A stretch of 64,000 bases of DNA from Erodium maritimum (taxonomy: Eukaryota; Streptophyta; Magnoliopsida; Geraniales; Geraniaceae), in NCBI GenBank assembly GCA_963921825.1, contig OY997594.1, positions 8,313,001 through 8,377,000 of the forward strand. Reading direction: 5' to 3'. Within the stretch, counting starts at the first letter, position 1, and every line of letters begins with the position of its first letter. Of the stretch, positions 32,926-44,276 are shown piece by piece. The notes under the pieces are model-generated. The model did not search any database, had not been told where the DNA came from, and was given only the letters and a program-made list of their open reading frames with translations. The position numbers and the translations under genes were made by a program.

Positions 32926-35703
32926 TCAAGTAGCCTGTGACAAACGGGCCCGAGCTGCAGCTCTCTCTAAAGCTTTCAACCTATTAGCCTCCATTCGAGC
33001 TTTCTGTTCTTCTGTGATCTGAACTTCACCGGGACTCTCAACTCGGTTGCTTTCAACTTTGCTTGATTCGTCTATCTGGGAGCCTCCAACTATCTGTTGC
33101 GGTTCCTGCAATGGAACTCCCTGATGAGCATCACCAATGGTTTTTTTCATTAGTTCCACATCAATAATTCAACTGTTGTCATCCATACAATCTGAACAGA
33201 ATAAATTAAATAGCTTATAAAGATCAAATTGCGATAAATATTACTTACTTCAGTAGCTTTCTCATAAATCTCATGAAGCATTTCTTCCTCCATTTCATTA
33301 GCAAAATGGTTCTTAGATGACGGTTCACCCTGGGGGTCAGGATTCATTCCCTCTGAGAAGACTTCATCAGGCACTGGAATATTAGCATCTTCTTGCAGTA
33401 ACATGAATGAGAAAATAATACCAAGGTTAAATTCATCGGCATTGTAGAGAGTGCTACATGTTTAGCACACTGAGTGAAGAGATTCTATGTACAAATAAAT
33501 GACTGGTAATGTGGTTATTACCCTGCATATACCTGGTTCGTCATTTAGGCATTCAGATACTACTGGAGGTTCATGCAGCTTTGTTGGATCCCCTCCTCCA
33601 GCCACTCTCTCTCGTAAATCTCTAAGGCATGTCTACTTAACAGGTATACGATAAATGAGCGAAAGAAAGATACATGTCTGTATTAAGAATATAAATTGAC
33701 CTTTACATCAGTTCTATAGGCTACAAATTAATAGCAGACCTAGAGCCTAGAGGCAATTAAGTAGTTGACTATGTAAATAATAAATGTAATATAAACGTCA
33801 ACGAAGAAGAACTATAGGCTAAGTGCTCATTCCACATTTAGGAACCTGAGTTCTATGCATAGATCGGGCACACCTAATTTTCACACACTACTTTCATCAT
33901 CTTTAAGATTTCATCTAGACAACCTTTTCCAATTTCCAATTCATTGGCTAATCTAACAGTTCAGCCCAATTCCATAAGTCTTCTAACTTGATTCAATCTA
34001 AACTCGTTTTGCGGAACTAAAGAATACATTCTAAAATAACTTCAATTCAGACTAAAATATTTATACTACTCCTAGACAAGTATCTGTATCATGATACTTC
34101 CAACTAACAATTAATTAGTTAGAATTCCCTTTTAAGCAAATGTCCCTATAAGATTTTGCTATGTTGGCATTGTGGTGACTCATTAGATACAAGATAACTC
34201 TACGAGTCAGCAATATTGTGAAATATGAAATGATATATCAAATATCAAGGTTTTTTTTTTTTTGCAAAACTCAAGGCAATGCCACCTAAATTTCCTTGCC
34301 ATCATCTGTTTTGGCCTTTTTGATCTAAGTTCCACTCTTTCAAATCAATATGGCATCAATGAAACTCATACTGGGAGGTGTACCTGTAAGAAAATTATAT
34401 TTCCAGTTTAATAGTAGTGCATCCAGCATAACATTATTTTTGGATTCATTGAAACCAGATGAATGCTGAGTGTTGACCAGAGTGGAGGGACAATTACCGG
34501 TAATGAAATCTATGAAAACATATTAAAATCTTGAAAGCAGTTGAATATTGAGAATACCATACCTTCACACGATTTGTAGAAGTAACTTGTTCAACCTTGT
34601 GTACAAACTGATCAAATGAATAATAAGGCAGCAAATGAGAGTGCCAGTCACTGTATAAGCCAATCAGTTTCCCTAGATCACTAACCTACAGGGAACAAAT
34701 GATAAAATACACTTTAGACTATAAGAATTGCAACAAATGAACTTAAATTGGCATAATCAACCAATGCCTACTTGGCCAAGTGGTTAAGCACTCGGGTTCT
34801 TGGCCTAACAGTTAAGGTTTAAATCTAGTCGGCTGTAGTACACCTAAGAAGAAGAAGAAGAAGTTATAGCTAACAGCTTCCTTTTTTGGAAAAACTAAAG
34901 ACGTAAGTTTGAATGCAGCACTGAATCACATCACATCTACCGAAAATCAGTATCAACATAATGTTCAAAGTCTACTTTCTCGTAGTAACATCTTCAACAG
35001 AGTAATTGACAGCCAGAAACTTTCTCACACTTTGACATCACAAAATTCTGACGATGTTAGCACATCCACACAAGGGGAAAAAAAATCTTCCTCTGTAACC
35101 AGACTTCCTTACAGATACAACACAATGACCAAGCCACAAGCACCAAACATCTGTTATTACTTCTTTTATGCAAATAAAAATTTAGCTCGTCAATCGGAAT
35201 AAAGGGAGGTTCTTAGTGATAACTACAACTATAACGAACAGATCTACTTACTGGGACCATTGAAATTTCCCAAATTTTGTAGCAAATTAAAACTACAAAT
35301 CACAAAATCGTACAAATACTGGGAAACCAAACCCAACGGTCACAAAATAACCTAAGCCCTAAAGTCGTCCACACTAGATATGAGATGTAATAGAGAGTAC
35401 CTCGTGACCACGGCCGCGGCACTTGAAGTTGCTAGGGAAGTGGCGGAGGACGTAACCAAGGCCATCGTCGGAGAGGAGGAGCTCAGGGGTGAGCTTGGGG
35501 CGGGTTTTGGGGACCTTCTTGGGCTTCTCGGAGGACTTGTTGAGAGGCTTGGAGATACCACCAGTGGGCTTGAAAGAGGAATTGGGGGCGGAGGAGCTAG
35601 GGTTAGGGTTAGGATCGGAAGCAGAGGCATTGCAGTCACGGGACCAATGGCCCGGTCGGCCGCACTTGTAGCAACCTGTCGGCGCTGCTTTTGTCGTCTC
35701 CAT
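32926..35703 (-). CDS. TIPIN/Swi3-Csm3 family replication-fork protein with N-terminal CCHC zinc knuckle
   Basis: Five exons on the minus strand, phases consistent: 35703-35401, 34685-34563, 33632-33533, 33391-33249, about 33120-32926 (stop), 287 residues. Residues 11-24 are a zinc knuckle GCYKCGRPGHWSRDC. The Swi3 domain begins RPKLTPELLLSDDGLGYVLR and runs through DLGKLIGLYSDWHSHLLPYY and DQFVHKVEQVTSTNRVKTCL. The C-terminal part is acidic and ends in a helical EEQKARMEANRLKALERAAA stretch. Family knowledge: TIPIN binds TIMELESS in the fork-protection complex that stabilises stalled forks and supports checkpoint and cohesion; the zinc knuckle is a plant addition (compare Arabidopsis At3g02820). 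Start chosen at METTKAAPTG; an in-frame ATG at 35829 would add 42 residues with no family support. The acceptor of the last exon could instead be 15 bp downstream. Confidence 0.92.
34762..34862 (+). mobile_element. tRNA-derived SINE in TIPIN intron 1
   Basis: Box A-like TGGCCAAGTGGTTAAGCACT and box B-like GGTTTAAATCTAGTC, spaced as in a tRNA gene, followed by a short body and an (AAG)n tail at 34849-34863. No cloverleaf can be completed, so this is a SINE rather than a tRNA gene. Confidence 0.6.
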
Positions 35704-35879
35704 TTCCACAACTCTCTGATCTGAAACTGAGGATCTAAGTGCTGATTTCCTTTTGCTACTATTGATTTTGGCGGGAGCCAAAAGAAAAGGGGGAAACTTA
35801 TTTGTGCTGTATCCGAAATATAAGCCCACTGGAAAGCCCGATGTTATAAAGGAGATGGGATGGTAAAACGAAGGGTTAA

Positions 35880-36318
35880 GGGATAACGCTCGTTCTCAAC
35901 TTTTGTAAATGTTTCGTTTTCACGTTCTAACCCGGGCTAACGTATCGAGTCACTTCCATACATAAAACGTTTGGTTTTTTGCAGAAAGTATAAAAAGCCG
36001 TCAAACTTAACGATTTCGTTAACTTGTCGACACGTGAGGGTCACGTGTTCCAAACCTTTGGGTCTGAAAATGTTGGTTCCAAACCTTTCTGAATGTTTCA
36101 TTATCACGTTTTAACCCAGACCAACGTTTCATTATCGCGATGTGGAAGGGTATTTTAGACTTTTCGATTCCGAAGTTAACGAAATTGTTAAGTTGGACGG
36201 CTTTTTATACTTTTTGCAAAAAACGAAACGTTTAATGTATGGAAGTGACTCGATACGTTGGCCCGGGTTAGGACGTGAAAACGAAACGTTTACAAAGGTT
36301 GGGAACCAGCGTTTTCCT
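35880..36318. mobile_element. foldback MITE 5 at the TIPIN promoter
   Basis: Left end GGGATAACGCTCGTTCTCAAC pairs with right end GTTGGGAACCAGCGTTTTCCT; long arms contain CGTATCGAGTCACTTCCATA and its complement. Perfect 9-bp target duplication AAGGGTTAA at 35871-35879 and 36319-36327. It lies only 50-180 bp upstream of the possible TIPIN starts, so it may supply or disturb promoter sequence. Confidence 0.92.
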
Positions 36319-36320
36319 AA

Positions 36321-36623
36321 GGGTTAATTACCTTTAGTACCTCTTATGTATTGATAACATTTCTTTAGTAGTTTGATGTATTGATAATGTTTTGGACAAA
36401 ATTTTGGTCAAGTTCATGCCATTTTGATGATCTGTGACCAATTCATAAGGGGTATTAAATGTTTTGTTATCAATACACAAGGAGTATTAAATGATTTGTG
36501 ACTAATTAATAAAGGATACTAAATGACATTTACCAAAACAGATGGACTGTTATTAAACGTTACAAACGCAGGGGTACGAAATGTATGTTACTATTAGAAA
36601 AAGGATACAAAAGGTAATTAACT
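36321..36623. mobile_element. foldback MITE 6, GGGTTAATTACC type
   Basis: Left end GGGTTAATTACCTTTAGTACC pairs with right GATACAAAAGGTAATTAAC. The inner arms are ACCCCT/AGGGGT-type repeats around TTATGTATTGATAAC. MITE 5 was inserted exactly at its left terminus, duplicating the end of this element. Same family as MITE 7. Its own 9-bp duplication is degenerate (6 of 9). Confidence 0.75.
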
Positions 36624-37355
36624 TTAAATTAAAAAGCGAAAGAGGAAGCGAACAATATTATTACTCTCATTCACTTCAGACGTGTATTTTACAACTTCAT
36701 TTATAAACTTACATGCAGTGGCGGAGGTAGGTAGGGCCCATGGGGGCACGTGCCCCCCTCAAATATATTTTTTTTGAAATTTTGCTACTAAATTTTGAAA
36801 AATACCCTTTAAATTCTTATAATTTTTTAGTTGTGCCCCTCAAATTTTTTTGACGTTGTGTTACTGCTGATCAGAATTCAGTTGATGATTTGTACTCACA
36901 TGAGGTTTTGTACAGTTGCAAAGTTAGAAAACTTAAGTTTTCAGAGATTGTAAAATATAAACTTTAGGCATAAGTAAGCTAATATGACAAATGTTTGGAG
37001 TAAGGGAATGATTGACCGAGGAAGACACATTTCTGGTAAAAGGTTAGTGAACAATTCGCTTTCTTGCATCTGATGTGGACAGTGGACTGGTTTACTCTTT
37101 GATCCGAGTTTCATATACAGATGTCCTAATTTTGATAGAGAAAATTAACAATCAATCATCAATACTTGCACATAATCATCTATTGTTTTCATTTTCAACC
37201 CTTTTTCATATGGCTCAGGGGATCAATACTTTACAAATCCAAGCTATATATTACATACAATTTCAACCTTAATAATACTTGTAATCTAATCAACTACCGC
37301 GACCATTTCTGGGTCTCCCTGTGGTTCAAACAGATGGCACTTCATGAATCGGAAG
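36624..37355. other. intergenic, with a hAT terminus at 36716
   Basis: CAGTGGCGGAGGTAGGTAGG followed by GCCC and GGGGGCACGTGCCCCCCTC at 36716-36760 closely matches the right end of the hAT element at 7375 (reverse complement), so a related copy or fragment starts here. Its other end was not found. The rest is AT-rich and includes the 3' flank of the glutaredoxin-DEP gene. Confidence 0.6.
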
Positions 37356-40300
37356 CTAAGAATTCACAGACCAATCATAGTTCTGGTGCACAATATGTAT
37401 GGAGCCGCCATCGCCTAAAAGATGCATCAAGAGCCCTACTCTATTTGGATCCAAGTAATTTATAGTCCACTTGAGCATATCCCTCTCCTGTCCAAAGTCT
37501 GCACTTGACCTGCCAGCAAAAGATTTTGTTAGCCACAGTTTCCTTTTCCTTGACTGTAAAGGATAAATGAGGTAGGCATTGAACACTCACCACTTCATGA
37601 TCCTGGTTAGATAAACAGTCCTGCGACCCAGGTCAACCTCAAAACTACCACTTTTGAAGAAATCTCTGGCTGCCTCTCTCAGTTGAGCTTCAACTACTTG
37701 GGGTGAAAAGAACCTTACTTTCGGACTTGACTTTGTCCCATCACACAGTCCAAAATGGATCAGTGGATTAACTTTTGGAAGAGCAAGCTGGAATATACAG
37801 ATACAAGTCTCATTACTTGCCTCCTTGTCATGATTCATATCTACTACTATGTCATTAGTCATGTACATGTTCGGACACGACTCTAATAAATAGATGAAAA
37901 TTGGTTCTGATAAAATCATAAGAGCATGAAAAATGCACTAGATATGATGAAGTCATTCCTCCAAATGATTCAGAATTTAAAGCTTCGATTAAATTTATCT
38001 CATACGAACATTCCTCAGAGTTATTTACCTCTGCTCTCATGTCTCCTGACCCAAAGGGCTTGATGAAGGAGTAAGGGGGCCTTTGGTTACTCCTAAGGAT
38101 CCCATTTTTAATTTCGTCAAGTGAATAGGGGTGCCCGCCAACTATGTATTGGAAGTCAGAGGAGAAGGCTCCCCTATCAAAGATCCCTTCCGGACGTCCA
38201 AGTCTTATAACTGCATGTATGACCATGGCATTGTACAAGTTCAAAAAGAAAGCCAGCTTCTCATCTGATGAGAGTTCTGTGAGATTCACCCGGTGTAAAT
38301 CTTGAATCAATTTTAGATATCTGCATATGGATGGAGGTAAGAAATTTAGAAAATGAAGATAAGTACTCCCTATAGTTAAGTATGTGAGGAAGAAAGCCTT
38401 GTAATAACCTTCTGAACTCCTCGCTCTGGCTGATGCCCACATAATCAACATGGCATCTATCATTTGAGGCATATGACTCAAGTATGGCAGACATAAGCTT
38501 GGTGAGCTTTATGCCTACCTTTGCTGCAGATTTGGGCTCACTATCGTTTGTAGATGCTATGAAATTGTAACATTTGGAGATAGATGGACCATGCTCAAGG
38601 AAACGATAAACGTGGTTTCCATCTTCAAAATCGCTCTTCCTACACAATCACATATTTCTTTTCCATCAGTGTTACCCCACTTAAGAAACCACAAAATTCC
38701 ACACTAGAGAAAAAATCCTTACCCAAAGACATGATGGATGAAGTGCTTCCTAGCAAGTTGCTTTCCAATCTCAGTAGCCTGAATATTTAATAAAAAGCAA
38801 GTTATTAAAACCCAAGAAGGAAATTAAGAAACTCAATAGTAAATACAGCAAAAGACAGTTTCTGTTTTTCTTTTATCAAGAATATGCTAGATATGAAGCA
38901 TAATCATTAGTACAACCTCCCTTCACATGCTTAATCTGTACCACTAGATTCTGGAGCAAAAGAAGTTCAGATGTTGTCCATAGTTATACCTTTTCTCAAT
39001 GTGCTTTTTCATTGGGTGAGCCACCAATCTAAACTCCATTATTCTTTCAATTGTGACAACAGGGGAAAAATCAAATCTAACACAAAATTATGGGTTAATT
39101 ACCTTTAGTACCCCTTATGTATTGGTAACACACATTTAGTACCCTTATGTATTGGTAACAAACTGGATAAAATTTTGGTCAAGTTTAGGCCATTTTGACG
39201 ACCTGTGACCAATTGATAAGGCGTGTAATTGTCCCGTTACCAATACATAAGGGGTATTAAATGATGTGTGATCAATTCATAAGGGGTACTAAAAGTGTGT
39301 TACCAAAACGTAGGGGTGGTTTTTGAACGTTACCAAACGTAAGGGTACTAAAGGTACGTTACCAATAGAAAAGAGGTACAAAAAGGAATCATCCCCAAAA
39401 TTATACTACTATTGGGAAAGGCATAATGATTTTCCCAGTGATGAATAAGTAAATTGTATGGGTCATAAATTCATTAAAGAGAGAAATAAAAGTGATAGAG
39501 GAATGTTTCCACTTTAGATGAGAGAGGAGTCAACATTTGGAAGAGTTCAATATGATAGTCACAGACCTAATCTCCTACGGTGCTGCCTGAAAAAAAAACA
39601 TTTCTCTAATGCTAGGAAGGTGAAGCAGAGTTCAATCACTGGTCCACTTGGTCAAGCCCAGAAAATCAAGAACTTAAATTTATTGACATGAGGAATATGC
39701 CAGACCAGTATAATCAAAATAGAGACCCAAGTCTCCAGAAGCTATGAACTCCCATTTAGTCCCCAAATAATTTCATCTTTGGGTTTAGACACAAAAGCTA
39801 ACAGCACTGTGCTCCAAGCTAGGATAAAAATCACACAATGAATCTAACAGAGGATTCAAGTAAAGGATACAAAATGGAAGTGCATCATGAAATATCTGCC
39901 AGATTTATCTGTTACTACAAGAAGATTTATACCACCTTTGGTAAATAAATAAAAAAAGGGACCCATGAAAAATTAAATAGTCAACCAGAAATTCAGTTTT
40001 CTCTGTTCCTTTTGCAGATCAGACTGTTATAATTTTTTTCTTTTGAGTACGTTTGTGGCAATCAATGAGTACTGCAACGAACTACCATAATCCTAATTAT
40101 TTATCAATTAATTAGTTACCAAGAGAGTGGCTCTCGATTAGCAACATAATGCTTGCACGTTCGTCATCATAAATGATGCCCACAGAAGACACGCCAAAAC
40201 TCAATGCCATAGTTGGCTGTTGGCTCCGCCTCGTAAGGAGGGAAGGGCAGGTTCGTCCCTTCATGTAAAATCGAATTATTTAAGACTTGATACTATTCTT

Positions 40301-41642
40301 CTATAGACTGATGCTGGTCAGCGGCTTAAGATCCACTTAACTTAAATACCACGTAAACAGTAGAGAAAACAATCACATGCTTCGCAGTTTCATTCTTTCA
40401 ACTTCAAAATTGATAATCAAAAGAATCAACGGACCAAATTGATAGAATGCGAGCAAATGGAAGTCGTACCTTCTTTCGGGCGCAGTCAAAGTGGTGAATC
40501 AGCACATCGACGACCTCGCTCCCGGCGAAGCAGTTCCTGACGAGCTTCATCTTCAACAGGCGGTCCTGAATCGGCAGCCTCTGTCTCAGCATCCTCACCA
40601 CTGCCACCATCTCATCCTCCCACTCCTCCTCCGGCTCTTCGGATCCGTACACCGGCGGCGAGGGCGCGTCCTCGGGGCACTTCACGCCGAGTAACTCCTT
40701 CAGCCTCTGGTCGAAACCGCCGCTGTTTCTCAGCGAGTTCAGCGCCACCAGTCCGCCGAAGAGCTTCTCGTTGAAGAAGATCTGCGGCACCTGCGAGGTG
40801 TCCGCCCTTTGTACCAGCTCCCTCGTCCTCTCCGGATAAACATCGAGATTTATTTCCACGAAATCCAGCCCCTTCTCTCTGAAAAACGACCGCACCGCAG
40901 TAGAGTCTCTGCAATCGGTTCTGGAGAAGAAGGTGATTCGGCCTTTGAGCTCCGACTCGCCCTCCTCCTCTCTTTTATGGTTCACGATCACCTTGAGCCC
41001 CGAGAGATTGAACTCCGTAACTGGGGGGTTTGTTTCGTTCTGTTCGTCTCTGAAGGAATTAAACCGCTCCGAGATCGCCGCCGATAAGCTGCTACTGCGC
41101 TCGCGGATGTATTTCCCGATCGCCGGCATGTCGACGGCTATGGTCTCCGGCAATGACTGCGACCGATTGAATTCACGATGATCCGGAGACAAATTCAAAT
41201 TCGAATTCGAATCAACATCTATCCTATTTGGTAATTCTGGAGAGCTCGCGGCAGTGATGACTCCAGGCGGTGCTTCTGGCTTGGGGAGCAGGGAAGGAAT
41301 CGTGCACAATACATAGCCGTCGAATTTGGAAGTCCTCGAATCTGAATCCGAACCGTTTTGATTCCCAAAGGAAGACTCGTTTAGAAGTCCTTCGGATTTC
41401 TCGGTCATGGGCGATGATGGCGACGATGAAGAAGCAGACGAAGAGAACAGGCCTTCGTCGCTGGCGTTTGTGTCAGAGCCTTCGTTTTCAGCAAAATCTG
41501 CGTCCGCCATCACCGTCCCTGATTCCTCGGGATTTTCACCTGAAATGGAAACTGCCGGCTTCTCCGCCGGTTTGATTCCACCGCCGTGTCCTTCAATTTC
41601 AATTATTGCCATTTCCGGGATTTGAAAGGAAACCACCAACAA
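37356..41642 (-). CDS. glutaredoxin-DEP-DUF547 protein
   Basis: Six exons on the minus strand with matching phases: 41642-40470, 38778-38723, 38639-38409, 38320-38029, 37787-37591, 37509-37356 (stop); 700 residues, or 690 from the second ATG at 41612 (MAIIEIEGHGG), which may be the true start. A serine- and acid-rich N-terminal half is followed by a glutaredoxin-like domain at about 232-300 (GRITFFSRTDCRDSTAVRSF, then SQVPQIFFNEKLFGGL), a DEP domain at about 345-435 (LRQRLPIQDRLLKMKLVRNCFAGSEVVDVL) and a DUF547 domain (LSSDEKLAFFLNLYNAMVIH, about 500 onward). The usual Cys-pair active site is CRDS, so the fold is kept but only one cysteine is present. Relatives in Arabidopsis (e.g. At4g08550) are uncharacterised. 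TATAAA at about 41751-41756. Intron 1 holds MITE 7. Confidence 0.93.
39092..39395. mobile_element. foldback MITE 7 in glutaredoxin-DEP intron 1
   Basis: Left end GGGTTAATTACCTTTAGTACC, right end GGTACAAAAAGGAATCATCCC. Arms of ACCCCTTATGTATTGGTAAC-type sequence in both orientations. Perfect 9-bp target duplication CAAAATTAT at 39083-39091 and 39396-39404. Close relative of MITE 6. Confidence 0.92.
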
Positions 41643-41830
41643 AAACGGAAATTGCAGAAAGTTTTCAAATTATGTAAGGATGGGAAGGGGAAGAAAGAGA
41701 CGAAAATGGAGCGCGAAGAGAGCTATGAACACGGAAAGGGAGTGAGGGGTTTTATAATAGATGGAGGGTTTTTGGAGAGGTGGAGAAGAGGTCAAGAACG
41801 TGAAGACATGATGTAGTGGTTTTGGGCCTG
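41643..41830 (-). promoter_or_regulatory. core promoter of the glutaredoxin-DEP gene
   Basis: The complement of TTTATA at 41751-41756 gives TATAAA, about 110 bp upstream of the first ATG. The leader between is AG/CT-rich as in many plant 5' UTRs. Confidence 0.5.
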
Positions 41831-42340
41831 TCCGGTGAGCTCGATAGCACGACTCGGCCGGCCCACTGAAATCATCTTTGTGGGTCCCGTTAAATCGAAA
41901 ATAATTTATTATGGTTCATTTTAATGAAACATGTCTGCATGCATGCTCAATTGTTCATCCAATTATCTTTCTATATTGTGAGACAGAATAAAGAAAGAAA
42001 AAACTATCTAACACAGCCCAGTCCATTCATTTGTGTTGATAATCCATAAAGAAAAAAACATTAACCAGCTCTTCTAAATCAAATAAATTTGTAGACCTAG
42101 AAAATTCTCTGGGCTATCTTGTATTCTAATAGCGTATCTATTCTCCTTCAATCCGTCATAGACGTTGTTGCAAACCAGTACTTTCTCTTTGTTGTCCGTA
42201 AGTAACCAACTCCAACTAATCACCATTGTTGTCTATCGTCGTATTGGTAATGTCTTCTCGACAGTCCAGCAAGGTGATCAAACCCTAGAGGAGTCGTAAA
42301 CCTACAAAACAAAAGAAAAATGGTTGACCCTCCTCTCCAT
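41831..42340. other. intergenic, no clear feature
   Basis: AT-rich sequence upstream of the glutaredoxin-DEP promoter. No gene, RNA or terminal repeats recognised. Confidence 0.4.
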
Positions 42341-42344
42341 AGCG

Positions 42345-43640
42345 ATTACCCTCGATGAATATTCCATTACTGACCGTTATCTGTGTCTCATTGGTTGTTC
42401 ATCCCTCCTATAGTGGCCCCTCCCCGATGATGACTACTCCTCCACTCTATGGTGATCCTTCCTCATTGATGCCTCTTCCTCCCCTCCACATCGGTCTCTC
42501 CTCTCCACAACGGTCCCTCCTTAATAATTATTTCCTCAAGGTTCGTTGTCATATCGCATTGAAACAGGTACCGTCCCTCGATGACTTTCAGGAGGATTAT
42601 CTATAAGCTCAATTGGTTTGGGTGGGAACGCAGTGATTGAGCTCTCGTACAATCCGATGGACGAGATTTCTCTAGTATGTCGTCTATATGGCATGACAGG
42701 TTGTCTCCTCACGGTTCAATCGTACATTCCAACGATGATGCTCCGGTCATCACAAAGGCTTGGGGTACAACCTCGAAAGGGGTTGTGGTCAGGGACCTAG
42801 GTCCTTATGTCGCTGCTTTCTTGTTCCCCTCCTAGACATTTAAGGATAGAATTTGGCGCGAGGAGCTATGGTGCTTCAACCCCTCATCTGCTCTAATCTG
42901 TCGGCGCAAGGGGTTGTGACGACGCCCCGTTTTGACTGCATCAAATTGTGGACCCAGACGAGGGACATCCCACCGAATGTCATGATGGAAGCTATAGGAA
43001 CTCTCGTGGGGGAACACCTTTGAGGATTGTGTGAATGTCACAACTGACCGGTGGGTCCTCTATTGGGAGGAAGGGGGATCCGGGTTAGGCTCTGGATGAA
43101 CCTGGACCGCCCCCTTCGACGAATTGTGGTCCTTAAGTTCCGTGAATTCTCTCAACCAGTTTGTATTAAACTTCAGTACAAACGCCTCCCAATGTTATGA
43201 TTCAACTGTGGCCGCTTGGAGCATATAGTCCAAGAAAGCACGACTACCATTCTAGGGATGCCACGGTACGACCTCTCTTTGGTGGATGACCAGAATAAAG
43301 GCCTAAGGCACCACTTCAACACAAACTGGCCAAAGTTGAATACCCCCGTATCCAATCACCATCCGGACCTAACTTCCCATGGGATTCGGAACGACAAGGC
43401 CATATATCCATGCACCACCACTAACGTTTGGCGTCATTCCTAAGATCCCAACATATCCCCATATGCAATTGCCCACCTAGTAACCACACTCCAGGGTGGA
43501 GACAAGGAAGAGTTTGGCCTGATAAAGACCGTTAAGTATAATGCTCGACATCTTGCCTGACCCGCATTTGGGAGGGACATGCACCAACTAGGTCCTGCCC
43601 AAGGTTGTAAAAACGCTAGACCCTAGTCGGGCGACGAGGG
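42345..43640 (+). pseudogene. decayed LINE ORF1-type fragment (DUF4283/CCHC knuckle)
   Basis: In broken plus-strand frames I read RIWREELWCFNPSSALI (about 42847-42897), LWMNLDRPLRRIVVLKF (about 43092-43142) and KLQYKRLPML then FNCGRLEHIVQES (about 43170-43240). This is the order of the DUF4283 and zinc-knuckle region of plant LINE ORF1 proteins. Several stops and frame changes; no reverse transcriptase follows. Confidence 0.65.
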
Positions 43641-43839
43641 TCCTAGGTAGGGATTAATCGGATTTGTATTTTTAAATTTTTAATTATTAATAAATATATA
43701 ATTAAATTACATATAAAAATACTAATAGTTATAAATCCTGCACACTCAACAAATGAGAGGAATAGGCACCCTTTAGGACTCGGGTGAGATACCATGACCT
43801 ACAAAGAAACTCCCTCACAATACCACCAGTGGGAATCTT

Positions 43840-43856
43840 GGCACACACACATATGT

Positions 43857-43887
<31 letters not shown>

Positions 43888-43895
43888 GGGGGGGG
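43840..43895. repeat. (CA)n-(TG)n palindrome followed by a 25-base G-run
   Basis: CACACACACATATGTGTGTG continues as (GT)n and then an uninterrupted run of about 25 G (43871-43895). This could form a cruciform and a G-quadruplex. Length of such a run is easily changed by sequencing or assembly error. Confidence 0.9.
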
Positions 43896-44276
43896 ACAGA
43901 AGAGGAATGAGACTCAAGTCATTGAGCGGAAGAAGATCGCAACAAAGAAGAGGGTCTTGGGTCCAGCTGACATAACCCCTACAAAAGAGTTTCAAGAACA
44001 TCAGACGAGGTCTGGAAAACAGTCTCGTTAGGATAAATGAGAGGATCTAAGGGATACGGGGCACATGGGAAGAAAATTTTCACGGGGACAGAAGAGGAAT
44101 GAGACTCAAGTCATTGAGCGGAAGAAGATCGCAACAAAGAAGAAGGTCTTGGGTCCAGCTGACATAACCCCTACAAAAGAGTTTCAAGAACATCAGATGA
44201 GGTCTGGAAAACAGTCTTGTTAGGATAAATGAGAGGATCTAAGGGATACGTGGCACATGGGAAGAAAATTTTCACG
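43893..44276. repeat. 192-bp tandem duplication
   Basis: Unit starting GGGACAGAAGAGGAATGAGA at 43893-44084 is repeated at 44085-44276 with four substitutions by eye (for example AGACGAG/AGATGAG and GTCTCG/GTCTTG; two are C-to-T). The first unit begins at the end of the G-run. Confidence 0.93.

Noticed and set aside
34762-34862. tRNA gene
   Set aside because: Boxes A and B are present but acceptor and anticodon stems do not pair; it fits a SINE.
35380-35724. Plus-strand open frame of 114 residues opposite TIPIN exon 1
   Set aside because: It is the antisense shadow of the zinc-knuckle exon; its composition is explained by the reverse frame.
35704-35829. Longer TIPIN start at 35829
   Set aside because: In frame, but the added 42 residues do not resemble the family N-terminus, and the proteins I know start just before the zinc knuckle.
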